This document shows, piece by piece, positions 32,101-41,665 of a stretch of 64,000 nucleotides of DNA. The stretch comes from Fidelibacterota bacterium (lineage in GTDB: Bacteria; Fidelibacterota; UBA8477; JABMPR01), in NCBI GenBank assembly GCA_013202495.1, contig JABMQQ010000001.1, positions 1-64,000 on the forward strand, read 5' to 3'. The notes under the pieces are model-generated. The model was not told the origin of the DNA. It saw only the letters and a program-made list of their open reading frames with translations, and ran no database searches. A program made the position numbers and the translations under genes. Each line of letters opens with the position of its first letter. The stretch's first letter is position 1.

Positions 32101-32798
32101 TTGATACGTTTATGTCTTCGGCCAGAGCTCGGGCAAGAGTCACATTAGATAAGCTTGAAGCTGAGCAGAAGTTGGGTCTGGTGGTATTAGGACGACCCTA
32201 TCATGGTGATCCTGGTATCAGTCATGGGATACTCACAGAATTTCAAAAGTTGGGTTATCCCATCTTTACTCAGGACAGTTTGCCCATAGATGATGACATG
32301 CTGGACAGATTGTTTGGAGAAGAAGTGAAAGCTGGGGTCATCTCTCATGCGCTTGATATTGGTGATGTATGGAAAAACTCATATAGTGAAAATACCAGTC
32401 GCAAATTATGGGGAGCGAAATTTGTAGCTCGACATCCCAATCTGGTAGCTCTGGAGTTGTCTAACTTTAAGTGTGGGCATGATGCACCTATTTATTCAGT
32501 CGTGGAAGAAATTGTTGAGAAATCAGGTACGCCATATTTCAATTTCAAAGATCTGGATGAGAATAAACCAACTGGTTCAATTAAGATCAGGGTTGAGACC
32601 ATCAGCTATTTCCTAAAGCGCTATCTTGAGAATAAGATAAGTGAAACTGAAGTCCGAAAAGAAATAGATGAGCAATTAAGTCATTTTAAGACTAAGTTGG
32701 CTGAACAGGTTTATAACGGAAGTATAGAAATACCAGCAACCAGCACTCAGAAGGTAGGACAACCGGCTGAAACTGAAGCTGTTACGGAGCTGGCATAG
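29172..32798 (+). CDS. Acyl-CoA dehydratase activase-like protein: two BcrAD/BadFG ATPase domains + Cys motif + DUF2229-like C-terminus
   Basis: TLGIDVGSTTVKIVLVD and FIGLDGGSTSTKAVLLD; GGQDAKIIIF / GGQDIKIMIL; CAGGTGAVI / CSAGNGYFL; DTRCYFCKNKCLRTF; IGIPRVLNLYSTAPLFTAYFESLGI. Confidence 0.88.
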   Translation: MSKVETLKQDEGTSLSTKQYTLGIDVGSTTVKIVLVDDREDKIIWRDYQRHETKQPEKVLEFLKQIETDHPDIKSENIHAFITGSGGKNVARHIGAKFVQEVNAVCLAVEKLYPDTGSVIELGGQDAKIIIFKEDPETGRKKKIPSMNDKCAGGTGAVIDKINAKLRIPAEELSQQHYHGVKLHHVAGKCGVFAETDINSLQKQGIPNDELMASLFDAIVGQNLSVLTRGHTLRPNVLLLGGPNTYIRGMREAWEENIPIIWAERNFPIPEGVDPKSLIKVPDNAQYFAALGAVEFGREEEDDVGQYRGYADLDQYLNVDRLLEKKGSSHGLSRSSDELDTFLKKYTKKSFTPATFKQGQVLEAFIGLDGGSTSTKAVLLDKEKQILVKSYQLSKGNPIEDTKEIIEKLQAQVESQGATLKVLGVGTTGYAKDVLSDVLGGDAAIVETVAHTESALHFYKEVDVICDVGGQDIKIMILNNRQVKDFKLNTQCSAGNGYFLQSTAQDFGIPVEQYADNAFTAEAMPNFGYGCAVFMQSDIVDFQRQGWKKEEIMAGLADVLPKNIWLYVSQIANISKLGTNFVLQGGTQHNLAAVKSQVDFIESRFRGKEEKANIIVHEHCGESGAIGAAIESIRIWENGHETTFIGLEAAKNIQYKSTTNEDTRCYFCKNKCLRTFLDVKIEHPIEDSDEQFTYKMGAQEPRPVRFYSRNEKKEFESKVPLEQGAKRLIVGNSCEKGLVEDVNDMREIKKGLDAKLGANPNYFEIASKEVFQSFSPDTASEPISKIALSKRQKSKIELVKNRSQIRIGIPRVLNLYSTAPLFTAYFESLGIPYKNLVFSDYTTEKLYKDGVKRGSIDPCFPSKLAIPHVHNLIFKKHERSPLDYIFFPMIADLKTDLKKTVACNACPTVTTTPESVKAAFIKEGDIFKEKGIKFLDTFVNIADERLFARQMFTEFKDLLGLSKTENDRAVTAGYAALDTFMSSARARARVTLDKLEAEQKLGLVVLGRPYHGDPGISHGILTEFQKLGYPIFTQDSLPIDDDMLDRLFGEEVKAGVISHALDIGDVWKNSYSENTSRKLWGAKFVARHPNLVALELSNFKCGHDAPIYSVVEEIVEKSGTPYFNFKDLDENKPTGSIKIRVETISYFLKRYLENKISETEVRKEIDEQLSHFKTKLAEQVYNGSIEIPATSTQKVGQPAETEAVTELA

Positions 32799-32824
32799 AG
32801 AACAGGGGATTGTAGAACCGTATT

Positions 32825-33103
32825 ATGGCATACCAAGAAAAAATCATGTTCGAAATTTACCGTGATGATAGCTACAGCAGGGAATTCCGAGTCGTCTACT
32901 ACTCAGAACTCAATGAGCACAATAAAGATGTAGAAATTGATAGAGCTATGTTGGGTGATCATGTCTTTGATGGCTACTTCCTCGCTTTGAAAAAAGACAA
33001 AGTCATGAGAAGTATCACCGAGCTGATTCATCAATTAAACCAAGCCGAGCATCCTGACCCTTCTGTGATTGGTGCCGAGCTTGCTGAATATTTGCTGAAA
33101 TAG
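32825..33103 (+). CDS. Small conserved-looking protein of unknown function
   Basis: 92-aa ORF in tight operon spacing between the activase and the DUF1858-like gene. Confidence 0.7.
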   Translation: MAYQEKIMFEIYRDDSYSREFRVVYYSELNEHNKDVEIDRAMLGDHVFDGYFLALKKDKVMRSITELIHQLNQAEHPDPSVIGAELAEYLLK

Positions 33104-33114
33104 GAGCACCACAA

Positions 33115-33525
33115 ATGAATTTGTCCATATATCTACTCACAGGATTTGGATTTAGTATTGTCTTATTCCTTATCTGGAACAAGACCAATAAAATATCCAG
33201 AGAGATTGCTGGCTTTCAGCAGGAGCTCCTGAGTGTCCGTGCCCACGTCAATGCCTCCATCAAACAGCTACAAGTACCCAGTCAGAGACCCACCTCTTGT
33301 GAATTACCTGAGGGAGATGATGATATGAGCTTCAATAAGGATATGGCCATCAGTGAAGTCATAGCCCGGCATCCACATGCTCAAAATGTACTGGCCGATC
33401 ATCATCTTGGTGGCTGTACGTCCTGTGCCGTGTCTGGAGAGCATAAATTAGGTGATGCCATAGACGAGTACGGTATCGATGAAAACGCGCTCCTCACGGG
33501 GCTGAATGGCTTAGTCGGAACTTAA
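33115..33525 (+). CDS. N-terminal TM helix + DUF1858-like redox-disulfide domain protein
   Basis: MNLSIYLLTGFGFSIVLFLIW; MAISEVIARHPHAQNVLADHHLGGCTSCAVSGEHKLGDAIDEYGID. Confidence 0.8.
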   Translation: MNLSIYLLTGFGFSIVLFLIWNKTNKISREIAGFQQELLSVRAHVNASIKQLQVPSQRPTSCELPEGDDDMSFNKDMAISEVIARHPHAQNVLADHHLGGCTSCAVSGEHKLGDAIDEYGIDENALLTGLNGLVGT

Positions 33526-33653
33526 AACCCAGCAGCTATTTCCATTTTCAACTATTTAGAGCATTAGCTTCTGAGAATTATTCGCTAGCTATATCTTTTA
33601 AGTGACTGTAACACAGTGAGATATACATTTATATATGTTCTTAGATATAGATA

Positions 33654-33682
33654 AAACGCCTCCGAAAAAGGAGGCGTTTTTT
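33654..33682 (+). terminator. Rho-independent terminator (bidirectional-looking)
   Basis: AAACGCCTCC-GAAAAA-GGAGGCGTTTTTT: 10-bp perfect stem, T-run. Confidence 0.93.
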
Positions 33683-33729
33683 GATGTTGGAGAGGCAATG
33701 AGATCTCCGACCAAATTGAGGCACAAACC

Positions 33730-35025
33730 TCAACTCTGTTTAATTTTATTCTCCAATTGACCCGTCAATTGCCACAGAGACATCTCGGCCAGGTAGGCCG
33801 AATAGCGCGCCTGAATTTGACTGCTTTTCGCTCGACTCAGATTGAGCTGAGCATCCCTGAATTGGGTTGAGCTGACCTGACCTAATCTGAAATATTCTTT
33901 GGTCTGATCAAAATTGAGCTGTGCTGAAGAGAGGGTATTGGCCTTCAACTCCAGTATCTGACGACTTTTTTCATAATATGCCAGGGCGGAACTCAGAGAT
34001 TTTTCCAACTCTCGTTTTGAATCCAGCTTATTCCATTCGCTATTCTTCTGGAGCAAGCGACCGCTTTGAATGGATTTCGATTTCATCCCATCAAAGAGGT
34101 TCCAGCTCAGAGACAATCCTGCTGTAGTCGTCATATCAGGATTATCGAAGGAGAAATCAACATTAGGGTTGACTTGCTGAAGTCCATATGAACCACTGAG
34201 ACTCACCCGGGGAAGGACTGAACCAAGGGTGCGCTTCATGTTAAGATCAGTCTGCTTTTCAAAATTCAAGTTCAAGGCATGACCTTTATTGGCTTGCTCA
34301 CCCTCAGACGTGAGTATCTGCAAATTATAATTGCCAAGCTCATAGCTGAGAGATCTGGGCTGATAGTCCTGATTCAGATCCCAGCCAACAAGCAGATTGA
34401 GATTTCTTTTCGCTTCCTGCAGCGCATATTCCGATTCGATTACTGCAACACTATCATTGTCAAAGTCCACCCGTGCTGCCAGTGCCGACAATGAACTGGC
34501 CATACCGCGCTGTGTCTGTTCCAGAGCCTGTTCCAGGCGTTGATGCGAAATCTCAAGCTGTTCCTGGCTGATCTTCAGATTGTCATACCTGATGAGCACA
34601 TTGACATACAGGTTGGCCGCTGAGAGGAGGATGTTTTCCTCGATCATATCGCTTTGCAGTTCGCTGGCCTGAGCCTGTGTATTGAGTAGTTGATATCTGC
34701 TAAGACCCTGCATCCCATTAAAAAGCGTGTAGCTGGCATTTAAACCGGCTGAAAGAGACGTGTTCTCAACATCAACATCTCCTGCAGGTGTTTGATTGAT
34801 GCCATTGATCAAAGTTGAGCTGGTACTGAAATCCAGACGTGGCAGGAGACCGGCATTGGCCATGCTTGCAGAATTTTCAGCCACCTCAGAGGAGTTTCTG
34901 GCTTGTTTGATGGAAAGATTCTGTTTGCTGGTCTCGGTGAGAATTTCAGCCAGTCCCATTTCAAGCGTAGGCATTGACCAAAGGGAAAATGAGGACACGA
35001 GCAATACGATTATTGTGCTTCGCAT
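33730..35025 (-). CDS. TolC-family outer membrane efflux protein
   Basis: Signal peptide, ANAGLLPRLDFS..., coiled-coil repeats; 3' of an RND gene. Confidence 0.9.
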   Translation of the reverse strand: MRSTIIVLLVSSFSLWSMPTLEMGLAEILTETSKQNLSIKQARNSSEVAENSASMANAGLLPRLDFSTSSTLINGINQTPAGDVDVENTSLSAGLNASYTLFNGMQGLSRYQLLNTQAQASELQSDMIEENILLSAANLYVNVLIRYDNLKISQEQLEISHQRLEQALEQTQRGMASSLSALAARVDFDNDSVAVIESEYALQEAKRNLNLLVGWDLNQDYQPRSLSYELGNYNLQILTSEGEQANKGHALNLNFEKQTDLNMKRTLGSVLPRVSLSGSYGLQQVNPNVDFSFDNPDMTTTAGLSLSWNLFDGMKSKSIQSGRLLQKNSEWNKLDSKRELEKSLSSALAYYEKSRQILELKANTLSSAQLNFDQTKEYFRLGQVSSTQFRDAQLNLSRAKSSQIQARYSAYLAEMSLWQLTGQLENKIKQS

Positions 35026-35027
35026 GC

Positions 35028-38000
35028 TTACACCTGGCCTTCTGCAGCCAGCTGATTATCTATATCCAGCTCAAGGACAGCGGCTTCCACGGCTTCGCGA
35101 CTAGGTAATGTTCCCGTCGTAAGCTTTACCTTGTAACGTTTCATGTCATTGGCAAAGCTTAACAGAACAGGTAAGATCAGCAGGGTTGAGAAGGTGGATA
35201 TAATAAGACCGTAAGCAACAGAGATAGCCATGGGAACTGTCATCTGGGCATCAGGATTGTTGGATAAAATCAGAGGAGCCAGACCTGCAATCGTAGTCAG
35301 AGAAGTGAGCAGAATGGGTCTGAACCTTGAAATACCGGCTTTCAGGAGAGCATCCATATATGCGATACCTTCTTTGAGATTGCGATTCACTGTCCCGATA
35401 AAGACGATTGAGTCATTCACCAGAATACCGATTAGTGCAAGTACACCAAAATAGGAAGGCATATCCAGGGGGGTGTCATGTATGGCATGTCCCCAGCCGA
35501 TGCCAATAAATCCAAGAGGGATGAGTGACATGAGAATGGCTGTCTGTCCAAAGGAGCGAAAAGTGAAGGCGATGACGGCAAAAAGCAGAACTAAAATCAT
35601 GGGTATAATATCGATCATAGATGCTTGAGCTTCGGCCTTGCGTTCTCCATGCCCTCCAATGCTGTAGTTGATATCGGGATACTTTGCAAGAATGGGGGCA
35701 AGTATCACATCCACCACCTCAGTTTTTAATTGAGTAAGATCCACCTTTTTGTTCAAGGCATCTGCTTCAACAGTTACCTGTCGTTGACCATTGAGGTGGC
35801 GTATTTTGCTCAGACTGCTGGTGTAATTCAGATCTGCGATGGATTTGAGTTGAAAAGCCTGTCCTTGGCTAGTACGGATCTTCATTTCTTCCAGATCACC
35901 AATTGAGGATCGATCTGTACTGCTATAACGCACCCAGATCTTGACTTCCTCAGTACCACGGTTGATTCGCTGGACCTCAGACCCGTAAAAACCGCTACGA
36001 ACCTGGTTCATGACAGTCTGAATATCCAGACCCAGACTGTAGGCATGATCTTTCAGCTGTATCTCAATCTCACGCATACCCTGTTGGTTATCATCGATGA
36101 CATTCTTCAATCCAGCCAGTTGGTTTAGCTCTATTTTGAATTCTTCTACAGCTAGATTCAGGTTCTGGATGTTATCACTTAGTAAGGAAATGGAAACAGC
36201 TTTGCCAAATTGACTGGATTCTACATAGTTAATTCGCTCTACCTCTGGCACCTGACCCACAGCTTTGCGCCATGCGTTTGAGAACTCAGTTGAAAGAAAA
36301 TCACGTTCACGAGTATCTAGAAAATTGATGGTCACGCTGCCAGCATCACTGCTGCTAATCCGCTTTACTACACTGGTTACGACTTCCTTGCCTTCATTCT
36401 CGGAAAATTTCTCACCGACGAGCACACCATTTGCTTCCAGTTTATCAAGAATTTCCATGGTCACGTTGGCTGGTGTTCCAGGAGGCATTTGTATGTCCAC
36501 GGTGGATTGGTTCTGATTGTCAAAGGAGCTACCACCCATTTGGATAATGCCGCCACCTACACCACCAATCGTGATAAGGAATAATCCAGTCACCACTGCC
36601 ATGACCATACCGCGATGCTGCAATGAGTAGCGATATAGCGGGGCATAAAGCGACTCACGCATCCAGGCGATGGCTGCGTTGGCTTTCACTTCAAGTTTAG
36701 TTGGTTTTCTATCTCCAGCGAGAGCCCGTGAATGGGCAATGTGGGCCGGCAGGATCAACGCGCCTTCAATAAGGGAAATTAATAAGGCAGCCATCACAAC
36801 AAAAGCCATCTCACGGAAGAATTGTCCAAAGGTTCCTTCAATGAGCAGGAAGGCTGAAAATGCAACCATGGTGGTTAGAATCGCTGAGAAAACAGCTGGC
36901 AATACCTCGAGGGCACCATCGATGGCTGCTCGAATGCGTCGTTTACCCTTTTCATGATGCTGATAAATATTTTCGGCAATGACGATACCATCATCTACCA
37001 GAATACCAATCACCAAAATCATTCCAAAGAGTGAGATACGGTTCAAAGTAATATCCATAAGAGCGGCTAGTCCGAACATACCCAGGAAGGAAAGGGGAAT
37101 GGATATCGCCACCCAAATTGCCATCCGTGGATTCAGTGCCAGTGACAGAAAGAGGAGAACCAGAAAAAATCCAACCATACCATTGTTGAGCAAAATGCTC
37201 TGCATGCTTTCGATGGAAGTTGCTGCGTTGCGCAAGACCTGTGCTTCCAGCACATCATTATTTTCATTGAAATTGGCAATATAGGTCTTGACCATGGTGG
37301 CCGTCTCGATGACATCTTCACTGCTGGTATAGTTGACCGATACAAGAACAGCTGGTTTGCCATTTACATATACTCCATCTAGATTCTCGGCCCACTTCTC
37401 AGTGATTTCAGCAACATCGGCCACATATAGCAGGGTGCCATCTGCAAGCGTTCTCAGCACAATATCCTGCATTTCTGAGGCGTAATAACGCTTTTGGCGC
37501 GTTCGGATGCTCAGGTCTTCAGTTTCACCCCGGATGGTTCCGCCAGTCAGGTCAATATTTGCTTTTCGGATCATCCCCACAGCTTCAGCCATAGTGAGAC
37601 CATAGGCTTCCAGATCTGATTCCCTGAAAGCAATTTCAATTTCCTCATCGGGATATCCCTTTAGTTCAATTTTGGAGATACCATCCATGGCTAATAAATC
37701 ATCCTCGATCCGCAGTGCTGCAGCTTTCAGCTCCCTGAGATCTACATCTCCATTGATCATGAATTCCACAGCCTCCGACCGGAACTCCCATTTTGCTGTG
37801 CGGGGAGGTTCTATACCAGAGGGGAAGGAACTGATTCCATCTACAGCATTTTTAATCTCTTGCAGAATCAGATCTGGATCGCTACCACTGATTATTTCAA
37901 CGGTGACGGTACCGATATTTTCCATAGAGGTGGAGGTGATCTTTTTGATTCCACTAATGCCCTGAATATTCTCCTCAATCTTCAGAACAACTCCCTGTTC

Positions 38001-38180
38001 AACTTCTTCAGGGGAGGCTCCGGGATAGGTTGTCATGATATTAATGACACCTAGATCGATCTGGGGCATCAGGGTTGATCTGAGGGAACTAAAGCCAAGC
38101 AATCCCAGGAAAACCAGGAGTAGAATGATGACATTCCCCGCGACGGAGTATTTGATAAAATATTGGATGAGTGATTTCAT
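35028..38180 (-). CDS. RND-family efflux permease (HAE-like)
   Basis: Typical ~1050-aa RND; PGASPEEVEQGV, TM4 GILVDDGIVIAENIYQH, SIPLSFLGMFGLAALM. Confidence 0.95.
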   Translation of the reverse strand: MKSLIQYFIKYSVAGNVIILLLVFLGLLGFSSLRSTLMPQIDLGVINIMTTYPGASPEEVEQGVVLKIEENIQGISGIKKITSTSMENIGTVTVEIISGSDPDLILQEIKNAVDGISSFPSGIEPPRTAKWEFRSEAVEFMINGDVDLRELKAAALRIEDDLLAMDGISKIELKGYPDEEIEIAFRESDLEAYGLTMAEAVGMIRKANIDLTGGTIRGETEDLSIRTRQKRYYASEMQDIVLRTLADGTLLYVADVAEITEKWAENLDGVYVNGKPAVLVSVNYTSSEDVIETATMVKTYIANFNENNDVLEAQVLRNAATSIESMQSILLNNGMVGFFLVLLFLSLALNPRMAIWVAISIPLSFLGMFGLAALMDITLNRISLFGMILVIGILVDDGIVIAENIYQHHEKGKRRIRAAIDGALEVLPAVFSAILTTMVAFSAFLLIEGTFGQFFREMAFVVMAALLISLIEGALILPAHIAHSRALAGDRKPTKLEVKANAAIAWMRESLYAPLYRYSLQHRGMVMAVVTGLFLITIGGVGGGIIQMGGSSFDNQNQSTVDIQMPPGTPANVTMEILDKLEANGVLVGEKFSENEGKEVVTSVVKRISSSDAGSVTINFLDTRERDFLSTEFSNAWRKAVGQVPEVERINYVESSQFGKAVSISLLSDNIQNLNLAVEEFKIELNQLAGLKNVIDDNQQGMREIEIQLKDHAYSLGLDIQTVMNQVRSGFYGSEVQRINRGTEEVKIWVRYSSTDRSSIGDLEEMKIRTSQGQAFQLKSIADLNYTSSLSKIRHLNGQRQVTVEADALNKKVDLTQLKTEVVDVILAPILAKYPDINYSIGGHGERKAEAQASMIDIIPMILVLLFAVIAFTFRSFGQTAILMSLIPLGFIGIGWGHAIHDTPLDMPSYFGVLALIGILVNDSIVFIGTVNRNLKEGIAYMDALLKAGISRFRPILLTSLTTIAGLAPLILSNNPDAQMTVPMAISVAYGLIISTFSTLLILPVLLSFANDMKRYKVKLTTGTLPSREAVEAAVLELDIDNQLAAEGQV

Positions 38181-38189
38181 GATAATTCC

Positions 38190-39341
38190 TTAGCCAGCCA
38201 GGTCCGATATAGATTTAGAGTTGTCTGAACTTGCTTCAGCCACTCGAACGACGGTCCCATTTTGTAAATTCTGAGTTCTCAAAGAGATGATGGTACCATC
38301 TTCAAGACCAGAAACAACTGCCTCTTCACCTCGGGTGGAAACCACATTGACATCGAGACGATTAATTTTGCCCTCTAGAACCTCAAGTATGGTATCATTT
38401 GATTCCAGGAGTTTACGAGGTAGAATGACGGCCTTCAGTGATGAGCTTGTTAGAATCTCACCCTTGAGATACATGCCTTCCCGCAATTCAGCTCCAGAAA
38501 CGGTGATAAAGACCTTTACCATTTGACTGTTGACGTCAAGACCATCACTGATACGACTGACTGTGCCTGTCAATTCTGTCTCAGAAGCGCCACTATGTAA
38601 AAATACCTGATCACCTACGGAAATGTACTTGATCTCATTGATTCCCACGGTGGCTTCTAAATCGTAAAGACCTGGATTGAGAAAAACACCTAAGGTTTGA
38701 CCATTGCGAACCAGGTTGCCTGGTTTGATATAGCTTTCTGTCACACTTCCATCAAAGGGTGCTCTGATGGTGTATTTGGCTAGACGGGATTCAGAAGCTT
38801 TAATGTCATAGTAGGTTTTGGCAATGCCTTTGTTGGCCACAAAATAGCTTTCACGCTCGTTGAGAGGCTCGGGGAGGGTCTTGGTATCCCCATTGATATC
38901 AAATGCCTGCAAATAGGTTTCCCAGTTGACATAGCTCTCTGGATAATCAAATTTCAATTCAGGTAGTAAAGCTGCAACTGCTGTCATGAGATTGCTGCGT
39001 TGTGCTTTAAGGTTTAATTCTGATTCTTCACTGTTAATTCGCAGCATGACATCACCTCTGTCATATTCATATCCTGTCAGAAAATCATTTTCAGATTGTA
39101 GTAGAATGCCAGATACCTCAGCAAAGAGGGTAATCTTTTCTTGAGCACTGATTTTTCCCATGACTGGCACGGTAATCTGGATATCGGAGTTTACAATATC
39201 CTGGGTGGCGACCACGATGCGTGTGTCTTCTTGAGCCTTACGCTCAGGTGTGCTTTTCATACTCATGAGTAGAAACATTATGGCAAATGAGCCTACCAGA
39301 ATTGCAATTAGGCTCAGTGTATTTCTAGTTGTACTTTTCAT
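38190..39341 (-). CDS. RND periplasmic adaptor (membrane fusion protein)
   Basis: ORF 38190..39377; start MKSTTRNTLS at 39341 has a GGAG upstream; VMGKISAQEKITLFAEVSGIL, YTIRAPFDGSVTESYIKPGNLV. Confidence 0.9.
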   Translation of the reverse strand: MKSTTRNTLSLIAILVGSFAIMFLLMSMKSTPERKAQEDTRIVVATQDIVNSDIQITVPVMGKISAQEKITLFAEVSGILLQSENDFLTGYEYDRGDVMLRINSEESELNLKAQRSNLMTAVAALLPELKFDYPESYVNWETYLQAFDINGDTKTLPEPLNERESYFVANKGIAKTYYDIKASESRLAKYTIRAPFDGSVTESYIKPGNLVRNGQTLGVFLNPGLYDLEATVGINEIKYISVGDQVFLHSGASETELTGTVSRISDGLDVNSQMVKVFITVSGAELREGMYLKGEILTSSSLKAVILPRKLLESNDTILEVLEGKINRLDVNVVSTRGEEAVVSGLEDGTIISLRTQNLQNGTVVRVAEASSDNSKSISDLAG

Positions 39342-39576
39342 CTTTTGCTTCTCCATTTGTTTGGTCGTCTTTTCCATTGCGGGGTGAACCTAGAACAATG
39401 TCAAGTTCATTTAGGTTGATATTCGATGAAGGCTGTTTCTGTACGACAAAAGCATAAAAAGGCAGGATATCCACCATTATGATCGTTCGTCGTGGGAACG
39501 CGGGGGTTGGTCGTGTGAAGTGTGGGAGACCTCGAAAGTTGGGGCTGAAGTGGGTGCTAAAACCTATATTCTCGCC

Positions 39577-40674
39577 ATGATAAATCGAATGAAGCTTAAA
39601 GACAGCCGTATTGCCCAGCACCTGCTATTCTGGGGTGCTTATTTTATCTTTCTGTTTCTGATCAGCTTGTTGAGGTCCAATGAAGGTCGGGATGTGAGCT
39701 TTCATCTTCCATTTGAACTGTTGCAGGTAACGGTTATGATTTCTGTCGTTTACGTCAACCTACAAGTATTGATTCCCAGATTTTTTGCAAAGCGCAAATT
39801 CTTTTTATATGGTCTCATTATGATTATCGTCGTGCTGGTAAATGGAGGCATACTCGTTTCTTTTATACGATTATTCCCCGATTTTAGCCCGCCCTTTATA
39901 TTGAAGGATAGACCTTCCTATATGTTTGTCGTACCCATGGCTTTTATGCAGTTGTCACTGGTAGCCGTGACATCTGCCTTGCATTTCATGCGTGACAATT
40001 TGCGACTCCAACAGGAAGCTCTTTCAGTTAAGGATCTTGAAAGTCGTCAATTAAAAGCTGAGCTTGATTCATTGAAGGCACAGGTTAACCCCCACTTCTT
40101 GTTCAATTCTTTGAATAATATCTATTCACATAGTCTGTTAGAATCTCCACAGACCCCAGAACTTATACTTAAGCTTTCTGGTCTATTGAACTATATCATT
40201 TACGAATGTCAGGATGAGCAGGTTCGCCTGGAAAAAGAAATGGAATTTATATCCAATTATATTGCTCTGGAGAGAGTCCGCATCGATGAGTCAGTGCAGG
40301 TAGATTTAAAGGTAGATGTCTCTGATATGTCTTTGATGATAGCCCCACTGCTTTTTGTCCCTTTGATTGAGAACGCTTTCAAACATGGGGTAAATATTTC
40401 AAGCGCACAACCCTTTATCGATATCCAGATCAAAGAGGATAAAGGTGAACTCCATTTCACATGTACAAACCTTCGGGACAACTATGACGAGGAAGAAAAG
40501 CACGCGGGGAGTGTGGAGAGTGTAGGGAGTGTGGGGAGTGTTGGTGGTATTGGTTTGGAAAACGTCCGTAAGCGGCTTGATCTTATATATCCAGGTAAAC
40601 ATCAATTTGAGATCAAAGATGATGGGACTCAATTTTCTGTTGAACTAAGGATTACAGTGGGAGAGGGGTCGTGA
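39577..40674 (+). CDS. LytS/YehU-type sensor histidine kinase (His_kinase family)
   Basis: ORF 39520..40674; LKAQVNPHFLFNSLNNIYS; PLLFVPLIENAFKHGV; GIGLENVRKRL. Confidence 0.93.
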   Translation: MINRMKLKDSRIAQHLLFWGAYFIFLFLISLLRSNEGRDVSFHLPFELLQVTVMISVVYVNLQVLIPRFFAKRKFFLYGLIMIIVVLVNGGILVSFIRLFPDFSPPFILKDRPSYMFVVPMAFMQLSLVAVTSALHFMRDNLRLQQEALSVKDLESRQLKAELDSLKAQVNPHFLFNSLNNIYSHSLLESPQTPELILKLSGLLNYIIYECQDEQVRLEKEMEFISNYIALERVRIDESVQVDLKVDVSDMSLMIAPLLFVPLIENAFKHGVNISSAQPFIDIQIKEDKGELHFTCTNLRDNYDEEEKHAGSVESVGSVGSVGGIGLENVRKRLDLIYPGKHQFEIKDDGTQFSVELRITVGEGS

Positions 40675-41420
40675 TGAGCTCACCGACTAACATGCGCTGT
40701 CTCATTGTTGATGATGAAGCTCCTGCAAGAGCTGTCATCAAGAAATACCTTTCAGATATACCTGGTATTGAAGTTCTGCGTGAATGCAAAAACGCATTTG
40801 AAGCTAATGAGGCCATTCTCACATTAGATCCTGATCTTATTTTTCTTGATATCAACATGCCCAAATTTACTGGCTTGAAATTGTTGGAAAGTCTCCGGCG
40901 TCCACCCCTGGCCATCATCACAACTGCCTACAGAGAGTATGCCTTAGAAAGTTTTGAACTGGATGTGGTTGACTATCTCCATAAGCCCTTTTCACTTGAG
41001 CGCTTTGTTCAAGCCTTAAATAAGGCTCGGGATCGCATGGGCACTGCTAAGGTTTCCAGAGATGAGGCTCCAGTGTCTCAAGAGGGAGCCAGTCACCCCG
41101 GGAAAGAATTCATCTTCCTCAAAGAAGAGGGCCAGGTCAATCGCGTCGATCTACGCAATATCCTGTATGTTGAGGCAGTGGGAGATTATCTCAGTGTTGT
41201 GACCGGACAGAGCAAGCATCTGTCATATATGTCCATGAAAAAGATGGTGGAATTGCTGCCAGCAGACCGCTTTTGCAGAATTCACAAATCCTTTATTGTA
41301 AGTCTCTCCAAGGTGAACACCATTGACAAGGGGAGAGTTTATATCGGGAAAGAGAGTTTCCCCATAGGTGCCACCTACCGCCCTGTTTTTATGGATCTCA
41401 TTAAAACTCATATGGGCTAA
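40671..41420 (+). CDS. LytTR-family response regulator
   Basis: Receiver CLIVDDEAPAR...FLDINMPKFTGLKLL; LytTR domain VDLRNILYVEAVGDYLSVVTG...RIHKSFIVSLSKV; 4-nt overlap with the kinase. Confidence 0.95.
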   Translation: MMSSPTNMRCLIVDDEAPARAVIKKYLSDIPGIEVLRECKNAFEANEAILTLDPDLIFLDINMPKFTGLKLLESLRRPPLAIITTAYREYALESFELDVVDYLHKPFSLERFVQALNKARDRMGTAKVSRDEAPVSQEGASHPGKEFIFLKEEGQVNRVDLRNILYVEAVGDYLSVVTGQSKHLSYMSMKKMVELLPADRFCRIHKSFIVSLSKVNTIDKGRVYIGKESFPIGATYRPVFMDLIKTHMG

Positions 41421-41665
41421 TCAAGAGTAACTTCTTTAATTATTAATTGTAGATATTTTGGGATGATATTTTAGATAGCCTCAAACGTCTATGACGATTG
41501 AACTCAAGCTGCTATGAAAATTGCGAGAACCAGTTCTCCAATATCCACTCCACGTGCACATCATCATATTTAACGAATAAAGAAAAGATGATAGGATAAG
41601 TCATGTTTAAGGCTATATAGAGATACATTAATAAAAAACAATAATTTATAGATCATGGGGGCGCA

